From: Halobiforma nitratireducens JCM 10879
GTDB taxonomy: Archaea > Halobacteriota > Halobacteria > Halobacteriales > Natrialbaceae
DNA length: 35,426 nt
Direction of reading: 5' to 3'
NCBI RefSeq assembly: GCF_000337895.1
Contig: NZ_AOMA01000096.1
Location: forward strand, 1-35,426
Numbering within the stretch: position 1 is the first letter of the stretch; every line of letters begins with the position of its first letter. Of the stretch, positions 23,977 to 31,930 are shown in pieces. The notes beneath the pieces are model-generated. The model was given only the letters and a program-made list of their open reading frames with translations. It did no database searches and had not been told where the DNA came from. Both the position numbers and the translations under genes were made by a program.

Positions 23977-24221
23977 CCGTCCAGTTCGTCGGCGAACTCC
24001 GCGACGCGTTCCCGATGTGTCTCGGTGCGTTCCTCGCGGCGACGGTCCACGATCGCCGCTAACTCGTCGGCGGTATCCTCCTCGAGCGCACCGTGGTACT
24101 CTGCGAGTGTGACGCCACCCGCCAACCGCCGGACGACATCGCTGAAGCTCTCTCCTTCTCGCTTGTGCGCTTTGAGCTTCTCGTACGCGTCGTCCGCCAG
24201 GGAGATCGTTTTCGTCCCCAT
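23973..24221 (-). CDS. vapB: VapB-type antitoxin
   Basis: An 82-residue antitoxin. MGTKTISLADDAYEKLKAHKR forms a ribbon-helix-helix DNA-binding start, then GESFSDVVRRLAG (an RHH/DUF217-like segment), and a charged helical C-terminus (VDRRREERTETHRERVAEF) that would wrap the VapC toxin. It precedes vapC with a 4-base overlap. ATG 24221 is chosen over a start six codons upstream because it leaves the palindrome at 24225-24246 outside the gene, where an autoregulatory operator belongs. Confidence 0.85.
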   Translation of the reverse strand: MGTKTISLADDAYEKLKAHKREGESFSDVVRRLAGGVTLAEYHGALEEDTADELAAIVDRRREERTETHRERVAEFADELDG

Positions 24222-24224
24222 ATC

Positions 24225-24246
24225 CCTGTGTACGTGCATACACAGG
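24225..24246. promoter_or_regulatory. Operator-like palindrome of the vapBC operon
   Basis: Perfect 8-bp arms CCTGTGTA and TACACAGG enclose six bases, ending four bases before the vapB ATG. In a leaderless gene this covers the transcription start. Ribbon-helix-helix antitoxins usually repress their own operon through sites like this. Confidence 0.65.
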
Positions 24247-24285
24247 TAAAAACTGTCGCCGGGTCGATTTCACCGTCGTGATCGG

Positions 24286-25122
24286 TTACTCCCGCAGCGC
24301 GTCCTCGCGTTCGGTCGCCTCGAGCGTCTCGGTCTCCAGATCCGTCGCGACGACCGCGGGTTTGTACGCGCCCCCCTCGAAGAGGTCGTGGTCGCTGACC
24401 GAGGACTCGACGAACCGGGTGAACGCGCGGCGGTTCGGGGGCAGTTCGCCGTAGACGACCTCCTCCTCGACGAGGTCGTAGACCGGGATACGCGGCGTCA
24501 GGAGCGTGTTCTCGCCGACGACGCTGTTCTCGCCGACGACGAACTCGCTCGTGACGCGACAGCCCGCGCCCAGGGAGACGCCGTCTTCGATAATCACCGG
24601 GGCGTTCTCGACTGGCTCGAGCACGCCGCCGATGAGGGTGTTCGCGCCGAGTTTGACGTCCGCGCCGATCTGGGCGCAAGAGCCCACCGTGTCGCAGGAG
24701 TCGACGAGCGTCCCGTCGCCGACGTAGGCTCCGATGTTGACGAAGCTAGGGCTCATCATAATGCAGTCCGAGCCGAGGTACGCGCCGCGACGGATCGTCG
24801 TCCCGTCGGGGGTGTTTCTGGTACCGCGATCGCCGAGATCGTCGGTATCGCGCAGCGGCAGCACGTCGTAGTGGTCGACGCTGCCGTACTCGTAGGCACG
24901 GTTCTCCCGCAGCCCGAAGTTCAGCAGGATACCCTGCTTGACCCACTCGTTGGCCTCCCACTTGCCGTTGTTCTTCTCGGCAGCGCGGACCTCGCCGTCC
25001 TCGAGGGCCTCGAGGAACGCCTCGAGCGTGTCGAAAGCGTCCTCGTCGGCCGTCTCGGCCGTCACCTCGCCGCTGTCGTATCGTGACCACAGCTGCACGA
25101 TGTCGTTCTCGAGTGAACTCAT
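24286..25122 (-). CDS. dapD: Tetrahydrodipicolinate N-succinyltransferase
   Basis: Succinylates tetrahydrodipicolinate using succinyl-CoA, committing the pathway to the succinylase branch. The 278-residue protein has an N-terminal helical region (1-105, including NNGKWEANEWVKQGILLNF) and a left-handed beta helix of hexapeptide repeats from about residue 108: GAYLGSDCIMMSPSFVNIGAYVG, then GSCAQIGADVKLGANTLIGG and GAGCRVTSEFVVGENSVVG. Its ATG overlaps the dapB stop by four bases, so it is the third gene of a dapABD operon. It is the last dap gene before the accessory block. Confidence 0.93.
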   Translation of the reverse strand: MSSLENDIVQLWSRYDSGEVTAETADEDAFDTLEAFLEALEDGEVRAAEKNNGKWEANEWVKQGILLNFGLRENRAYEYGSVDHYDVLPLRDTDDLGDRGTRNTPDGTTIRRGAYLGSDCIMMSPSFVNIGAYVGDGTLVDSCDTVGSCAQIGADVKLGANTLIGGVLEPVENAPVIIEDGVSLGAGCRVTSEFVVGENSVVGENTLLTPRIPVYDLVEEEVVYGELPPNRRAFTRFVESSVSDHDLFEGGAYKPAVVATDLETETLEATEREDALRE

Positions 25123-25898
25123 TCGTCGATCACGTCCGCAAACTCGTACCGCCCGGCCTTTCGTCCTGCGATCCAGGTCGCCGCGTCGACCGCACCCGCC
25201 GCGAAGACGCCGCGGTCCTCGGCGCGGTGGGTCAGCCGCAGTTCCTCGTCGTTGCCGGCGAGGACGACCTCGTGTTCGCCGGTGATGGTGCCGGCCCGCA
25301 GGGCGTGAACTCCGATCTCGCGTTCCTCGCGTGGCTCCTCGCCCTCACGGCCGTGGTTTCGGCCCGTGAACTCGCCGTTTGCCTCGATCTCGGAGAGCAA
25401 GCGATTCGCGGTGCCGCTGGGGGCGTCGCGTTTCCCGTTGTGGTGGGTCTCGACCAGTTCCACGTCGTAGCCCGGCAGGTTTCGGACCGCCTGGCCGACG
25501 ACGTTGACGAGCGCCTGCACGCCGCGTGCGAAGTTCGGCGCGTGCAACAGCGGGATCGACTCGCTTGCAGCCTCGAGGTCGGCGAACGCCTCGTCGCTGA
25601 AGCCGGTCGTGCCGGTCACGAAGCCGACGGGCGCGTCGGTCTCGGCCTCGGCGCAGGCACGGGCGTACTCGAGTGCCGACGCCGGGCCGGTGAAATCGAC
25701 GACGGCATCGGGCTCGCGTTCTTCGAGGAGAGTGTCGATCTTTCCGGCGGGTTCGACTGTCGTCCCGTCGACGGTCACCCCGTCTGGCTCGCGGTTGATC
25801 GCGAACGCGACCTCACAGCCCTCACGGTCGCGAACGGCGGCGACGACCTCCCGTCCCATCCGGCCGGTCGCGCCGGTGACGCCGATCTCGACGGTCAT
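25119..25898 (-). CDS. dapB: 4-hydroxy-tetrahydrodipicolinate reductase
   Basis: Reduces the DapA product to tetrahydrodipicolinate with NAD(P)H. The 259-residue protein starts with the Rossmann motif GVTGATGRMGREV and contains VVDFTGPASALEYA, FVTGTTGFSDEAF and the diagnostic ETHHNGKRDAPSGTA. Near the end HRAEDRGVFAAGAVDAATWI matches the family C-terminus. ATG 25898 overlaps the dapA stop by four bases and the dapB stop overlaps dapD by four, showing a tightly coupled operon. Length is usual. Confidence 0.95.
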   Translation of the reverse strand: MTVEIGVTGATGRMGREVVAAVRDREGCEVAFAINREPDGVTVDGTTVEPAGKIDTLLEEREPDAVVDFTGPASALEYARACAEAETDAPVGFVTGTTGFSDEAFADLEAASESIPLLHAPNFARGVQALVNVVGQAVRNLPGYDVELVETHHNGKRDAPSGTANRLLSEIEANGEFTGRNHGREGEEPREEREIGVHALRAGTITGEHEVVLAGNDEELRLTHRAEDRGVFAAGAVDAATWIAGRKAGRYEFADVIDE

Positions 25899-26833
25899 CG
25901 GCCCGCCTCCGGCCCGCCGTCGGCGGACGTGGTCGACTCCGCGTCGCTCCTCTCGAGGTCGGCGAGAACGGCCTCGAGGTCGTCGCGGTACTCCTCGGAC
26001 AGACGGGACAGCGGCGAGCGCAGCCGTGCGGGACCGTAGCCACGGATCGCCATCGCTTCCTTGACCGGAATGGGGTTGGTCTCGACGAACAGGTGCCGGA
26101 ACAGTGGTCCGAGTTCGTGGTGGAGTTCGCGAGCGCGGGCGTAGTCGCCGTCGAGCGCGGCACCGACCATCGCACACGTGCGTTCGGGCTCGATGTTGGC
26201 TGCGACGCTGATCGCGCCCGTCCCGCCGACCGAGATGGTCGGCAGCGTGAGCGCGTCGTCGCCCGAGAGGACGGCGAACTCCTCGCTACGCGTGCCCTCG
26301 GCGATCTCGCCGATCTGTCCGAGGTCGCCGCTTGCAGCTTTGTACCCCACCACGTTCTCGTGACTGGCGAGTTCGATTGCCGTGTCGGGCTCGATAGATC
26401 GGCCCGTTCGCGACGGGACGTTGTAGACGATCTGTGGCAGGTCGACTGCGTCCGCGATCGTCTCGTAGTGGTCGATCAGCCCGCGCTGTTCGGGCTTGTT
26501 GTAGTACGGCGAGATCAACAGGAGGCCGTCCGCACCCGCCTCGGCGGAGCGCTCCGAGAGTTCGAGTGCCTCGCGGGTGTTGTTCGACCCCGAACCCGCG
26601 ATGACCGGCACGTCGTCGACGGCGTCGATGACTGCCTCGACGACCTCGACGTGTTCGTCGTGGGACAGCGTCGCCGACTCGCCGGTCGAGCCGACGGGGA
26701 CCAGGCCGTCGACGCCGGCGGACTCGAGTCGTTGTGCGTCCTCGCGAAGGGTTTCGAAGTCGATGCGTTCGTTCTCGTCGAAGGGCGTACACATTGCCGG
26801 ATAGACGCCCGAAAGGTCGATATCGTGTGTCAT
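25895..26833 (-). CDS. dapA: 4-hydroxy-tetrahydrodipicolinate synthase
   Basis: Condenses pyruvate with aspartate semialdehyde, the first committed step to lysine. The 312-residue TIM barrel shows PAMCTPFDENERID (12-25), GSTGESATLSHDE (48-60), SPYYNKPEQRGLIDHY (108-123), Y137 in IVYNVPSRTG, and the Schiff-base lysine K165 in VVGYKAASGD. The C-terminal 20 residues are a low-complexity tail. It opens the dapABD operon. An AT-rich box on the minus strand around 26930-26940 (ATAAAAAA) may be the promoter, giving a leader of about 70 nt. Confidence 0.95.
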   Translation of the reverse strand: MTHDIDLSGVYPAMCTPFDENERIDFETLREDAQRLESAGVDGLVPVGSTGESATLSHDEHVEVVEAVIDAVDDVPVIAGSGSNNTREALELSERSAEAGADGLLLISPYYNKPEQRGLIDHYETIADAVDLPQIVYNVPSRTGRSIEPDTAIELASHENVVGYKAASGDLGQIGEIAEGTRSEEFAVLSGDDALTLPTISVGGTGAISVAANIEPERTCAMVGAALDGDYARARELHHELGPLFRHLFVETNPIPVKEAMAIRGYGPARLRSPLSRLSEEYRDDLEAVLADLERSDAESTTSADGGPEAGR

Positions 26834-26929
26834 GGGTCTGTCGTGTCGGTTGGTCGGTCGTGTGAACGTCGGGCCGGGGTCGCGCCCGAGACGAGGTCGC
26901 CACGCTCGCCTCGAGCACTATCGGGCGCG

Positions 26930-26940
26930 TTTTTTATCGA
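26930..26940 (-). promoter_or_regulatory. Possible dapABD promoter (TATA-like)
   Basis: GATAAAAAA on the minus strand is the only AT-rich box between dapA and the repeat at 27091. With normal spacing transcription would start about 70 nt before the dapA ATG. Confidence 0.4.
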
Positions 26941-27340
26941 CCGGTTTCAGAAAAGGAACGGAAACCGCACACGCTTCGCTCCCCGCGGCACGATCCGAGC
27001 GGCGAGCGGAGCGGAGCATACGCGATACCGCGAGCGGAACGGACTTATGGATTACGCTCTCCGCCGATTTGGCCTCGATCGGTCGAGCGGCAGTGGTGGT
27101 GGCGGTAGTGGTGGTGGCAGTAGTGGTGGTGGCGGTAGTGGTGGTGGCGGTAGTGGTGGTGGCGGTAGTGGTGGTGGCGGTAGTGGTGGTGGTCTCACAC
27201 ACCGCCAGTCTCGAACTCGAGGATCGAATCGATTCGCTCGCGTGACCTGACTCGCTGGGAGACGGTTCGTATTCGAAACGGGACCAGTAGCGAAAGGAGA
27301 GTACGCCACGCCGTCCGGCGGTCAGCCGTCGGTCCGTCCC
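26941..27340. other. Intergenic region between dapA and htpX
   Basis: No convincing gene. Both strands are open around the 15-bp repeat (Gly/Ser-rich on the plus strand, Thr/Ala-rich on the minus strand), but neither flank resembles a conserved protein. Confidence 0.5.
27091..27192. repeat. 15-bp tandem repeat (GGTAGTGGTGGTGGC), about 6.8 copies
   Basis: Nearly perfect 15-bp units run head to tail, with one base change in the second copy. In the plus frame from ATG 27047 they encode SGGGG five-residue repeats; in the minus frame they encode TTTTA. The repeat length is a multiple of three in either reading. It looks like a slippage-prone microsatellite. Confidence 0.85.
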
Positions 27341-27346
27341 ACGAAA

Positions 27347-27352
27347 TTTATA
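27347..27352 (+). promoter_or_regulatory. TATA box of htpX
   Basis: TTTATA preceded by a GAAA-type BRE, about 27 nt before the htpX ATG. The spacing predicts a leaderless transcript. Confidence 0.6.
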
Positions 27353-27376
27353 CCTCCTGATTGCTTACGGACGCCT

Positions 27377-28201
27377 ATGACAGACTTCGGATTGAAAGTA
27401 CGAATGTTCATCGTCGGCTCGATGCTGGCGGCGCTGTACCTGTTCGTCGGCGCTGTCGGGCTGGCGTTTCTCGGCGAGCAAGCCTGGCCGATCGTCCTCC
27501 TGCTTCTGATTACGTTCCCGTTTATCCAGTACAAGATCGGGACCTGGTCGGCGACCAGAAAGGCCGAAGAGATGCCCGAAGAGGGACAGTACGCCGACAT
27601 CCATCGCATGACCGAGTCGCTCTCGCGCGACATGGGGGTCGACAAGCCCAAGCTGATGGTCCAGCAGATGGGCGTCCCCAACGCCTTCGCGACCGGCCGC
27701 AAGGGCAACGGCGTCGTGGTCGTCAGCGAGGAACTCATCCGGCTGCTGGATCGTGACGAACTCGAGGGCGTCATCGCCCACGAGATCGCTCACATCAAGA
27801 ACCGTGACGTGTTGATGATGACGGTCGGCAGCTCCATCGGGATGATGGTCGGCTACGCCGTTTACTTCGTCTACGTGTTCGCAGGTGAGGACAACCCCGG
27901 CGGCTTCATCGTCGGAATGATCCTCTCGATGTTCGCCCAGATGCTCGTCACGATGCTGGTGATGGCGATCTCGCGGTACCGCGAGTACGTCGCCGACGAC
28001 GACGCCCGCCAGTACATCGGCAGCGGCGACCCGCTCGCTCGAGCGCTCGAGAAGATATCGAAGGGAGCCGAGAACCGCGAGTCGACGATCGACGAGGGGC
28101 AGGCCGCGCTCTGTATCTTCAACTCCGAGCGCGGGCTGTTCGAGTCGCTGCTCGCGACCCACCCGCCGACGGAGAAGCGCATCGAGAAGCTCCGGAGCTA
28201 A
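27377..28201 (+). CDS. htpX: HtpX-type M48 membrane metalloprotease
   Basis: A 274-residue zinc protease of the cytoplasmic membrane, probably for quality control of membrane proteins. Two N-terminal membrane segments (about 10-30 and 38-52) precede the catalytic domain: VPNAFATGRKGNGVVVVSEEL, then HEIAH (135-139) with H135, E136 and H139, then two more hydrophobic segments (150-170, 176-197) and the third zinc ligand E203 in SRYREYVADDDAR. It ends with LATHPPTEKRIEKL, typical of the family. A clear leaderless promoter lies upstream. Confidence 0.93.
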   Translation: MTDFGLKVRMFIVGSMLAALYLFVGAVGLAFLGEQAWPIVLLLLITFPFIQYKIGTWSATRKAEEMPEEGQYADIHRMTESLSRDMGVDKPKLMVQQMGVPNAFATGRKGNGVVVVSEELIRLLDRDELEGVIAHEIAHIKNRDVLMMTVGSSIGMMVGYAVYFVYVFAGEDNPGGFIVGMILSMFAQMLVTMLVMAISRYREYVADDDARQYIGSGDPLARALEKISKGAENRESTIDEGQAALCIFNSERGLFESLLATHPPTEKRIEKLRS

Positions 28202-28343
28202 ACCGGCTCGAAGTTCCGACCCCAACGCGACCCCGTTCGTCTCGTTTTCGGCGCTCGTTGCCGTCGGAGCCGCTCTCGCGTCGCGATCGGCGAAATCGTC
28301 ACGATCGACGTGATTTTTACGGTACCACGTCACACTCCTAGCT

Positions 28344-28841
28344 GTGACCGAAATCCATCCGGACCAGCGCGTCGCGGTACTCGTCGACGCGCAAAACCTC
28401 TATCACACGGCACAGAGCCTCCACAGCCGAAATATCGACTACTCCGCGTTGCTCGAGAAAGCCGTCCAGGATCGGCAACTGACGCGTGCGATCGCGTACG
28501 TCATCCGAGCCGACGCCCCGGAAGAGGAGAGCTTCTTCGACGCGCTGGTCGATATCGGCTTCGAGACAAAGATCAAGGACATCAAGACGTTCTCGGACGG
28601 CTCGAAGAAGGCGGACTGGGACGTCGGGATGAGTCTCGACGCGGTGACCCTCGCGAACCACGTCGACACGATCGTCCTCTGTACCGGCGACGGCGACTTT
28701 TCGCGGCTCTGTTCGCACCTGCGCCACGAGGGGATTCGCGTCGAAGTGATGGCCTTCGAGTCCTCGACAGCCGAGGAACTGATCGAAGCGTCCGACACCT
28801 TCCTCGACCTCGGAGAACGCCACGAAACGTTTTTACTTTGA
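28344..28841 (+). CDS. NYN-domain (LabA/PIN-like) nuclease
   Basis: A 165-residue protein of the NYN group of PIN-like nucleases, thought to process RNA. Acidic active-site residues are D15 (VAVLVDAQNLYH), D93 (KKADWDVGMSLDA) and D116/D118 (LCTGDGDFSRL). The domain occupies nearly the whole protein. The start is GTG 28344, placed about 26 nt after a TTTTTA box, so the message is probably leaderless. Homologues with this architecture are common in archaea but substrates are not established. Confidence 0.85.
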   Translation: MTEIHPDQRVAVLVDAQNLYHTAQSLHSRNIDYSALLEKAVQDRQLTRAIAYVIRADAPEEESFFDALVDIGFETKIKDIKTFSDGSKKADWDVGMSLDAVTLANHVDTIVLCTGDGDFSRLCSHLRHEGIRVEVMAFESSTAEELIEASDTFLDLGERHETFLL

Positions 28842-29103
28842 GCCACTCGTCGACGCCGTCCCGACCACGCCTTGCGGACGCGCCGGTCGGGACGGGCAGT
28901 CGGCCCGGGAGAGGCGATCGGTAGGACGAACTCCGATCGCTCGAGCGACCCGTTCGCGAACGATCGAAAGCGAGTCCGGCAACTCGTCGAGAACGGACCG
29001 GTAGAACGAGACGGTACGGACGATACTGACTGTGCCCGTTACCGTTACCGTCACCGCCCACCGAACCGGAGACGCCCCCTGGCTTGACTGACCTGACTCC
29101 CAC
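28842..29103. other. Intergenic region after the NYN gene
   Basis: I see no gene on either strand. The open frames here have the arginine-rich composition of GC-rich shadow frames. Confidence 0.5.
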
Positions 29104-29287
29104 TCAGGCAGACGCGGCCACGCTTGCCTCCCGTGCCAGCGTGACCAGCAACGCGCCGGCACCGATCACCAGCGCGACCGCAGTGAGGACGTAACGCAAA
29201 CTCGAGTCGATCCGCTGCCGGTTCGACGAACGTCAGGAAACCGACCGCGAGCAACCCCGCCCCGATTGCGACCTGCGTGTGATCCAT
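29104..29287 (-). pseudogene. Frameshifted small two-helix membrane protein
   Basis: Reading from ATG 29287 gives MDHTQVAIGAGLLAVGFLTF, a membrane helix, then runs into an out-of-character Arg/Cys-rich stretch. Shifting frame by one base in the region 29205-29228 gives SLRYVLTAVALVIGAGALLV followed by TLAREASVAASA and a stop at 29104. Together they would make a normal protein of about 60 residues with two helices. The length of 184 nt (not divisible by three) shows one extra or missing base. It is either a real disruption or a sequencing error. Confidence 0.6.
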
Positions 29288-29424
29288 TCGTCCGACGATA
29301 GAGAGCCGACCCATATAACGTTCCTGGTCCGACGGCGCGAAACGAACCACCCCACATCGATGGTCGACGGTGACACGCCAGCGAAGACGAAGGGTTTTCG
29401 CCTTCGAGAGAGCAATAGAGCCCG

Positions 29425-29919
29425 ATGAGCGAACCAGCAGACGGGGAGACGGGACTGGCAACGCTCCGAACGATCGCCGACTACCAGTTCGGCGCTGGGG
29501 CGGGCGAGGCGATGTTTCCAACGGAGTCCGACTCGTTGACGATCAAGCGAACCTCCTCGGGCCGTCCACAGCAGGTCCACGCCGACGACGGGCGGATCGC
29601 GTCGTTCGGCACCGACGGCCGGTTTACACTCGGGCTCGAGGGCGGCCGGCGACTCGCGGCGGCGCTCGAGGCACCTGCCTATCGGGTCGTCGTCGACGAC
29701 GAGAGCGAGCCGTTCGTCCGCGAGGAGAAGAACGTCTTCGCGAAGTTCGTCCTCGAGGTGGGGCCGGCGATCCGACCGGGTGACGAGGTGCTGGTCGTCC
29801 ACGAGCGCGGCGAGTTGCTCGCGGTCGGGCGCGCGGAGTTGTCCGCCGAGGGGATCGCGGAGTTCGAGACGGGGATGGCGGTCAACGTTCGCGAGGGTGC
29901 ACCGGCCGACGGGTCCTGA
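29425..29919 (+). CDS. Stand-alone TGT_C2-PUA RNA-binding protein
   Basis: A 164-residue protein. Residues about 10-80 resemble the TGT_C2 domain of archaeosine tRNA-guanine transglycosylase (TIADYQFGAGAGEAMFP, then FTLGLEGGRRL). Residues about 86-158 are a PUA domain (RVVVDDESEPFVREEKNVFAKF, GDEVLVVHERGELLAVGRAEL). The catalytic TGT domain is absent, so it probably binds tRNA or rRNA as a helper or modification cofactor. A GGGTTTTCG box about 29 nt upstream suggests a leaderless transcript. It is not adjacent to other RNA modification genes. Confidence 0.8.
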   Translation: MSEPADGETGLATLRTIADYQFGAGAGEAMFPTESDSLTIKRTSSGRPQQVHADDGRIASFGTDGRFTLGLEGGRRLAAALEAPAYRVVVDDESEPFVREEKNVFAKFVLEVGPAIRPGDEVLVVHERGELLAVGRAELSAEGIAEFETGMAVNVREGAPADGS

Positions 29920-29965
29920 TCACGATCGTCGCCGTTTCGGTCGACGACGGAATCGTCGACCACGG

Positions 29966-30721
29966 TCAGAACTGGACTGGGCTCGGGTCGGCGGCAGTTT
30001 CGTCCCGCTCGTCCGCGGGGCGGATGCCGAGCCGCGGCCCGTAGCGGTACACGAGAACGACGACACCGAGTGCGGCAAGCAGGATTGCGGCGTCCGTCGG
30101 ACGACCGGACGGAACGCCGCCGATGGCGAACAGGCCGGCAAGCAAGAGCGTGGCCCGTACCGGCCTCGGCGACAGTTCCCGCAACCCGACGGCCAAAGCG
30201 AGGTACGCGAGTCCGATCACCGCCCCGCCGACGACGTCGGCCGGATAGTGAACGCCGAGTGCGATCCGAGAGAAGCAGACGAGCGCGACGACGGCTCCGC
30301 AGACGACCGCCCGTGTTCGTCGCGTTCCGTACGGCGCATCTAGCACGACCAGCCCCCAGAACACCGTCGCCGCGACGGCGTGCCCGCTCGGGAAACTCGC
30401 CGACCCGAAGCCGACGCCGAGATCGTACAGCGGGCCGAGACCCACCGGCAGCGCCTCTCGAGCGAGCGGCGGGTCGACAGGAGGTCGATCGATCGAGAAC
30501 AGCGGCTTGAGCGAGACGAAAACGCCGTAGCCGCCGATTACGATGCCTGGCCACGTGTCGATCGCCCGCGTCCGCCATCGACCGGTGTGCAGAAACGCAG
30601 CCGTGACGGCGGGTGCGATCACGTAGATGCTCCCCAGAAACGAGACGAGCAAAACGGCGATCGCTACCCGACCCGACACGGCGTTCCGAACGACTTCGAC
30701 TGTCGTCGCGTCGAACCACAT
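29966..30721 (-). CDS. PAP2-superfamily membrane phosphatase
   Basis: A 251-residue integral membrane phosphatase that probably acts on lipid or isoprenoid phosphates. The three PAP2 motifs are present: K72-x6-R79-P80 (KPLFSIDRP), PSGH (111-114) and S151-R-x5-H158-x3-D162 (SRIALGVHYPAD). There are about six hydrophobic segments. ATG 30721 (MWFDATTVEVV) is chosen over an 18-codon longer start because the added part is polar and unconserved in look. It converges on the PUA gene. Confidence 0.87.
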   Translation of the reverse strand: MWFDATTVEVVRNAVSGRVAIAVLLVSFLGSIYVIAPAVTAAFLHTGRWRTRAIDTWPGIVIGGYGVFVSLKPLFSIDRPPVDPPLAREALPVGLGPLYDLGVGFGSASFPSGHAVAATVFWGLVVLDAPYGTRRTRAVVCGAVVALVCFSRIALGVHYPADVVGGAVIGLAYLALAVGLRELSPRPVRATLLLAGLFAIGGVPSGRPTDAAILLAALGVVVLVYRYGPRLGIRPADERDETAADPSPVQF

Positions 30722-30931
30722 CGGCGAACGCTGCGACGGGAGACACAAAGACGGTCCCGGGGGGTTTTCCCGCACGGAAACTCCGACCGAGTCTTTATAT
30801 TGTCAATCGTCGAACCATCGGCCCAGCGATCCGTCCGCGATCAGTCCAGTGTCGTCCCCGGTCGATAGCGACAGCCGCTCGGCCCCTCCACTCGTGCTGT
30901 CACGGAAACCGTTTACCATCGAGATGTGTGT

Positions 30932-31450
30932 ATGAGCGCGTTCGCCTCCGCCCTGGAATTCGTCGTCGAGTTCGTCCACGTCGTCGGGCTGCCGGCACTG
31001 TTCGTCGTCTTCGTCCTCAAGGGTGCGCTCGTCGGCAAGATACTGCCGACAAGCGTCGTACTCTCCGGGTACGTTGCCGCGGTCGGCCCGACCTATCCGA
31101 CCGCGGCGGGAATCGTCGTCCTCGTCTCGGTTGCCCACGTGATCGGCCAGGTCGCTGTCTACGCTGGCAGCAGGCGGTACGGAACGGATGTCGTGTCGAT
31201 CGTTCCGTACGTCGATATCGATCCCGAGTCAGCACAGTTCCGGCGGGTCGAGCGCTGGTTCCACCGGTACGGCGGGATCGCCGTCTTCGCAACGAACGTC
31301 GTTCCGTGGAGTCGCGGGCTGATCGCCATCCCGGCGGGCGTCAGCGGCTACCCGAGCGGTCGGTACGTCGTCCACGTCGGAGGGTCGGCACTCGTCTACC
31401 ACGCGGTCTACGTCGCCGTCCCGCTGGTAGGACTGGCACTGCTGGCGTAG
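30932..31450 (+). CDS. DedA/SNARE-associated-like membrane protein
   Basis: A 172-residue membrane protein with several hydrophobic segments. HVVGLPALFVVFVLKGALVGKILPTSVVLSGY at the N-terminus, the central RRVERWFHRYGGIAVFATNVVPWSRGLIAIPAGVSG and a final helix resemble the DedA family (membrane lipid transport or homeostasis). The FxRYGGxxVFxxRxxPxxR pattern is present with N in place of the first R (FATNVVPWSRG). ATG 30932 is used; GTG 30926 is two codons upstream. An isolated TATA-like CTTTATAT at 30793-30800 is further upstream and would imply a long leader. Confidence 0.75.
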   Translation: MSAFASALEFVVEFVHVVGLPALFVVFVLKGALVGKILPTSVVLSGYVAAVGPTYPTAAGIVVLVSVAHVIGQVAVYAGSRRYGTDVVSIVPYVDIDPESAQFRRVERWFHRYGGIAVFATNVVPWSRGLIAIPAGVSGYPSGRYVVHVGGSALVYHAVYVAVPLVGLALLA

Positions 31451-31546
31451 TGGCTGGGCCATCTCCCGTATCCGTCGGGGTCCGACGGCGGTGGCGGTGA
31501 CGGTGGAACGACAAACTAAAAGGTCGCGCGCGGCGACGTGTCGGGT

Positions 31547-31927
31547 ATGTTCGGAGGAGGCGGCGGCGGACTCAATCCGCGCAAGATGGAACAGATGATG
31601 GAACAGATGGGGATCGACGTCGACGATATCGACGCCGAAGAGGTCATCATCCGCACGGGCGAGCACGACCTCGTGTTCAGCGATCCCGAGGTCACGAAGA
31701 TGGACGCCCGCGGCCAGGAGACCTACCAGATCATCGGCTCGCCGGAAGAGGTCGAAGCCGGCAGCGCCGGCGGCGACACAGGGACCACCGAGGACGACAG
31801 TTCCGGCATCCCGGACGACGACGTCGAACTCGTCGCGACCCGTGCCGGCGTCAGCGAGGACGAGGCCCGCGACGCCCTGAAAGCCAACGACGGCGACCTC
31901 GCCGCGGCCGTCGAGGACCTCGAGTAA
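31547..31927 (+). CDS. nac: Nascent polypeptide-associated complex protein
   Basis: The archaeal NAC homologue, a ribosome-associated chaperone that forms a homodimer. The 126-residue protein starts with a glycine-rich [24 protein letters not shown], followed by the NAC beta barrel (about 25-70, [26 protein letters not shown]) and a C-terminal UBA domain (about 87-126, [19 protein letters not shown]). ATG 31547 is preferred to GTG 31538. A CTAAAAG box about 29 nt upstream suggests a leaderless transcript. The methyltransferase gene begins three bases after its stop, so the two form an operon. Confidence 0.95.
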   Translation: MFGGGGGGLNPRKMEQMMEQMGIDVDDIDAEEVIIRTGEHDLVFSDPEVTKMDARGQETYQIIGSPEEVEAGSAGGDTGTTEDDSSGIPDDDVELVATRAGVSEDEARDALKANDGDLAAAVEDLE

Positions 31928-31930
31928 TAC

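Noticed and set aside
16682..24285. Integration at a tRNA gene
   Set aside because: I found no tRNA gene or tRNA 3' fragment at either edge of the accessory block.
27091..27192. CRISPR array
   Set aside because: The 15-bp units are directly contiguous with no spacers, so this is a simple tandem repeat.
26918..27202. Thr/Ala-rich minus-strand gene
   Set aside because: The translation is only the microsatellite plus an Arg-rich tail; nothing suggests selection for a protein.
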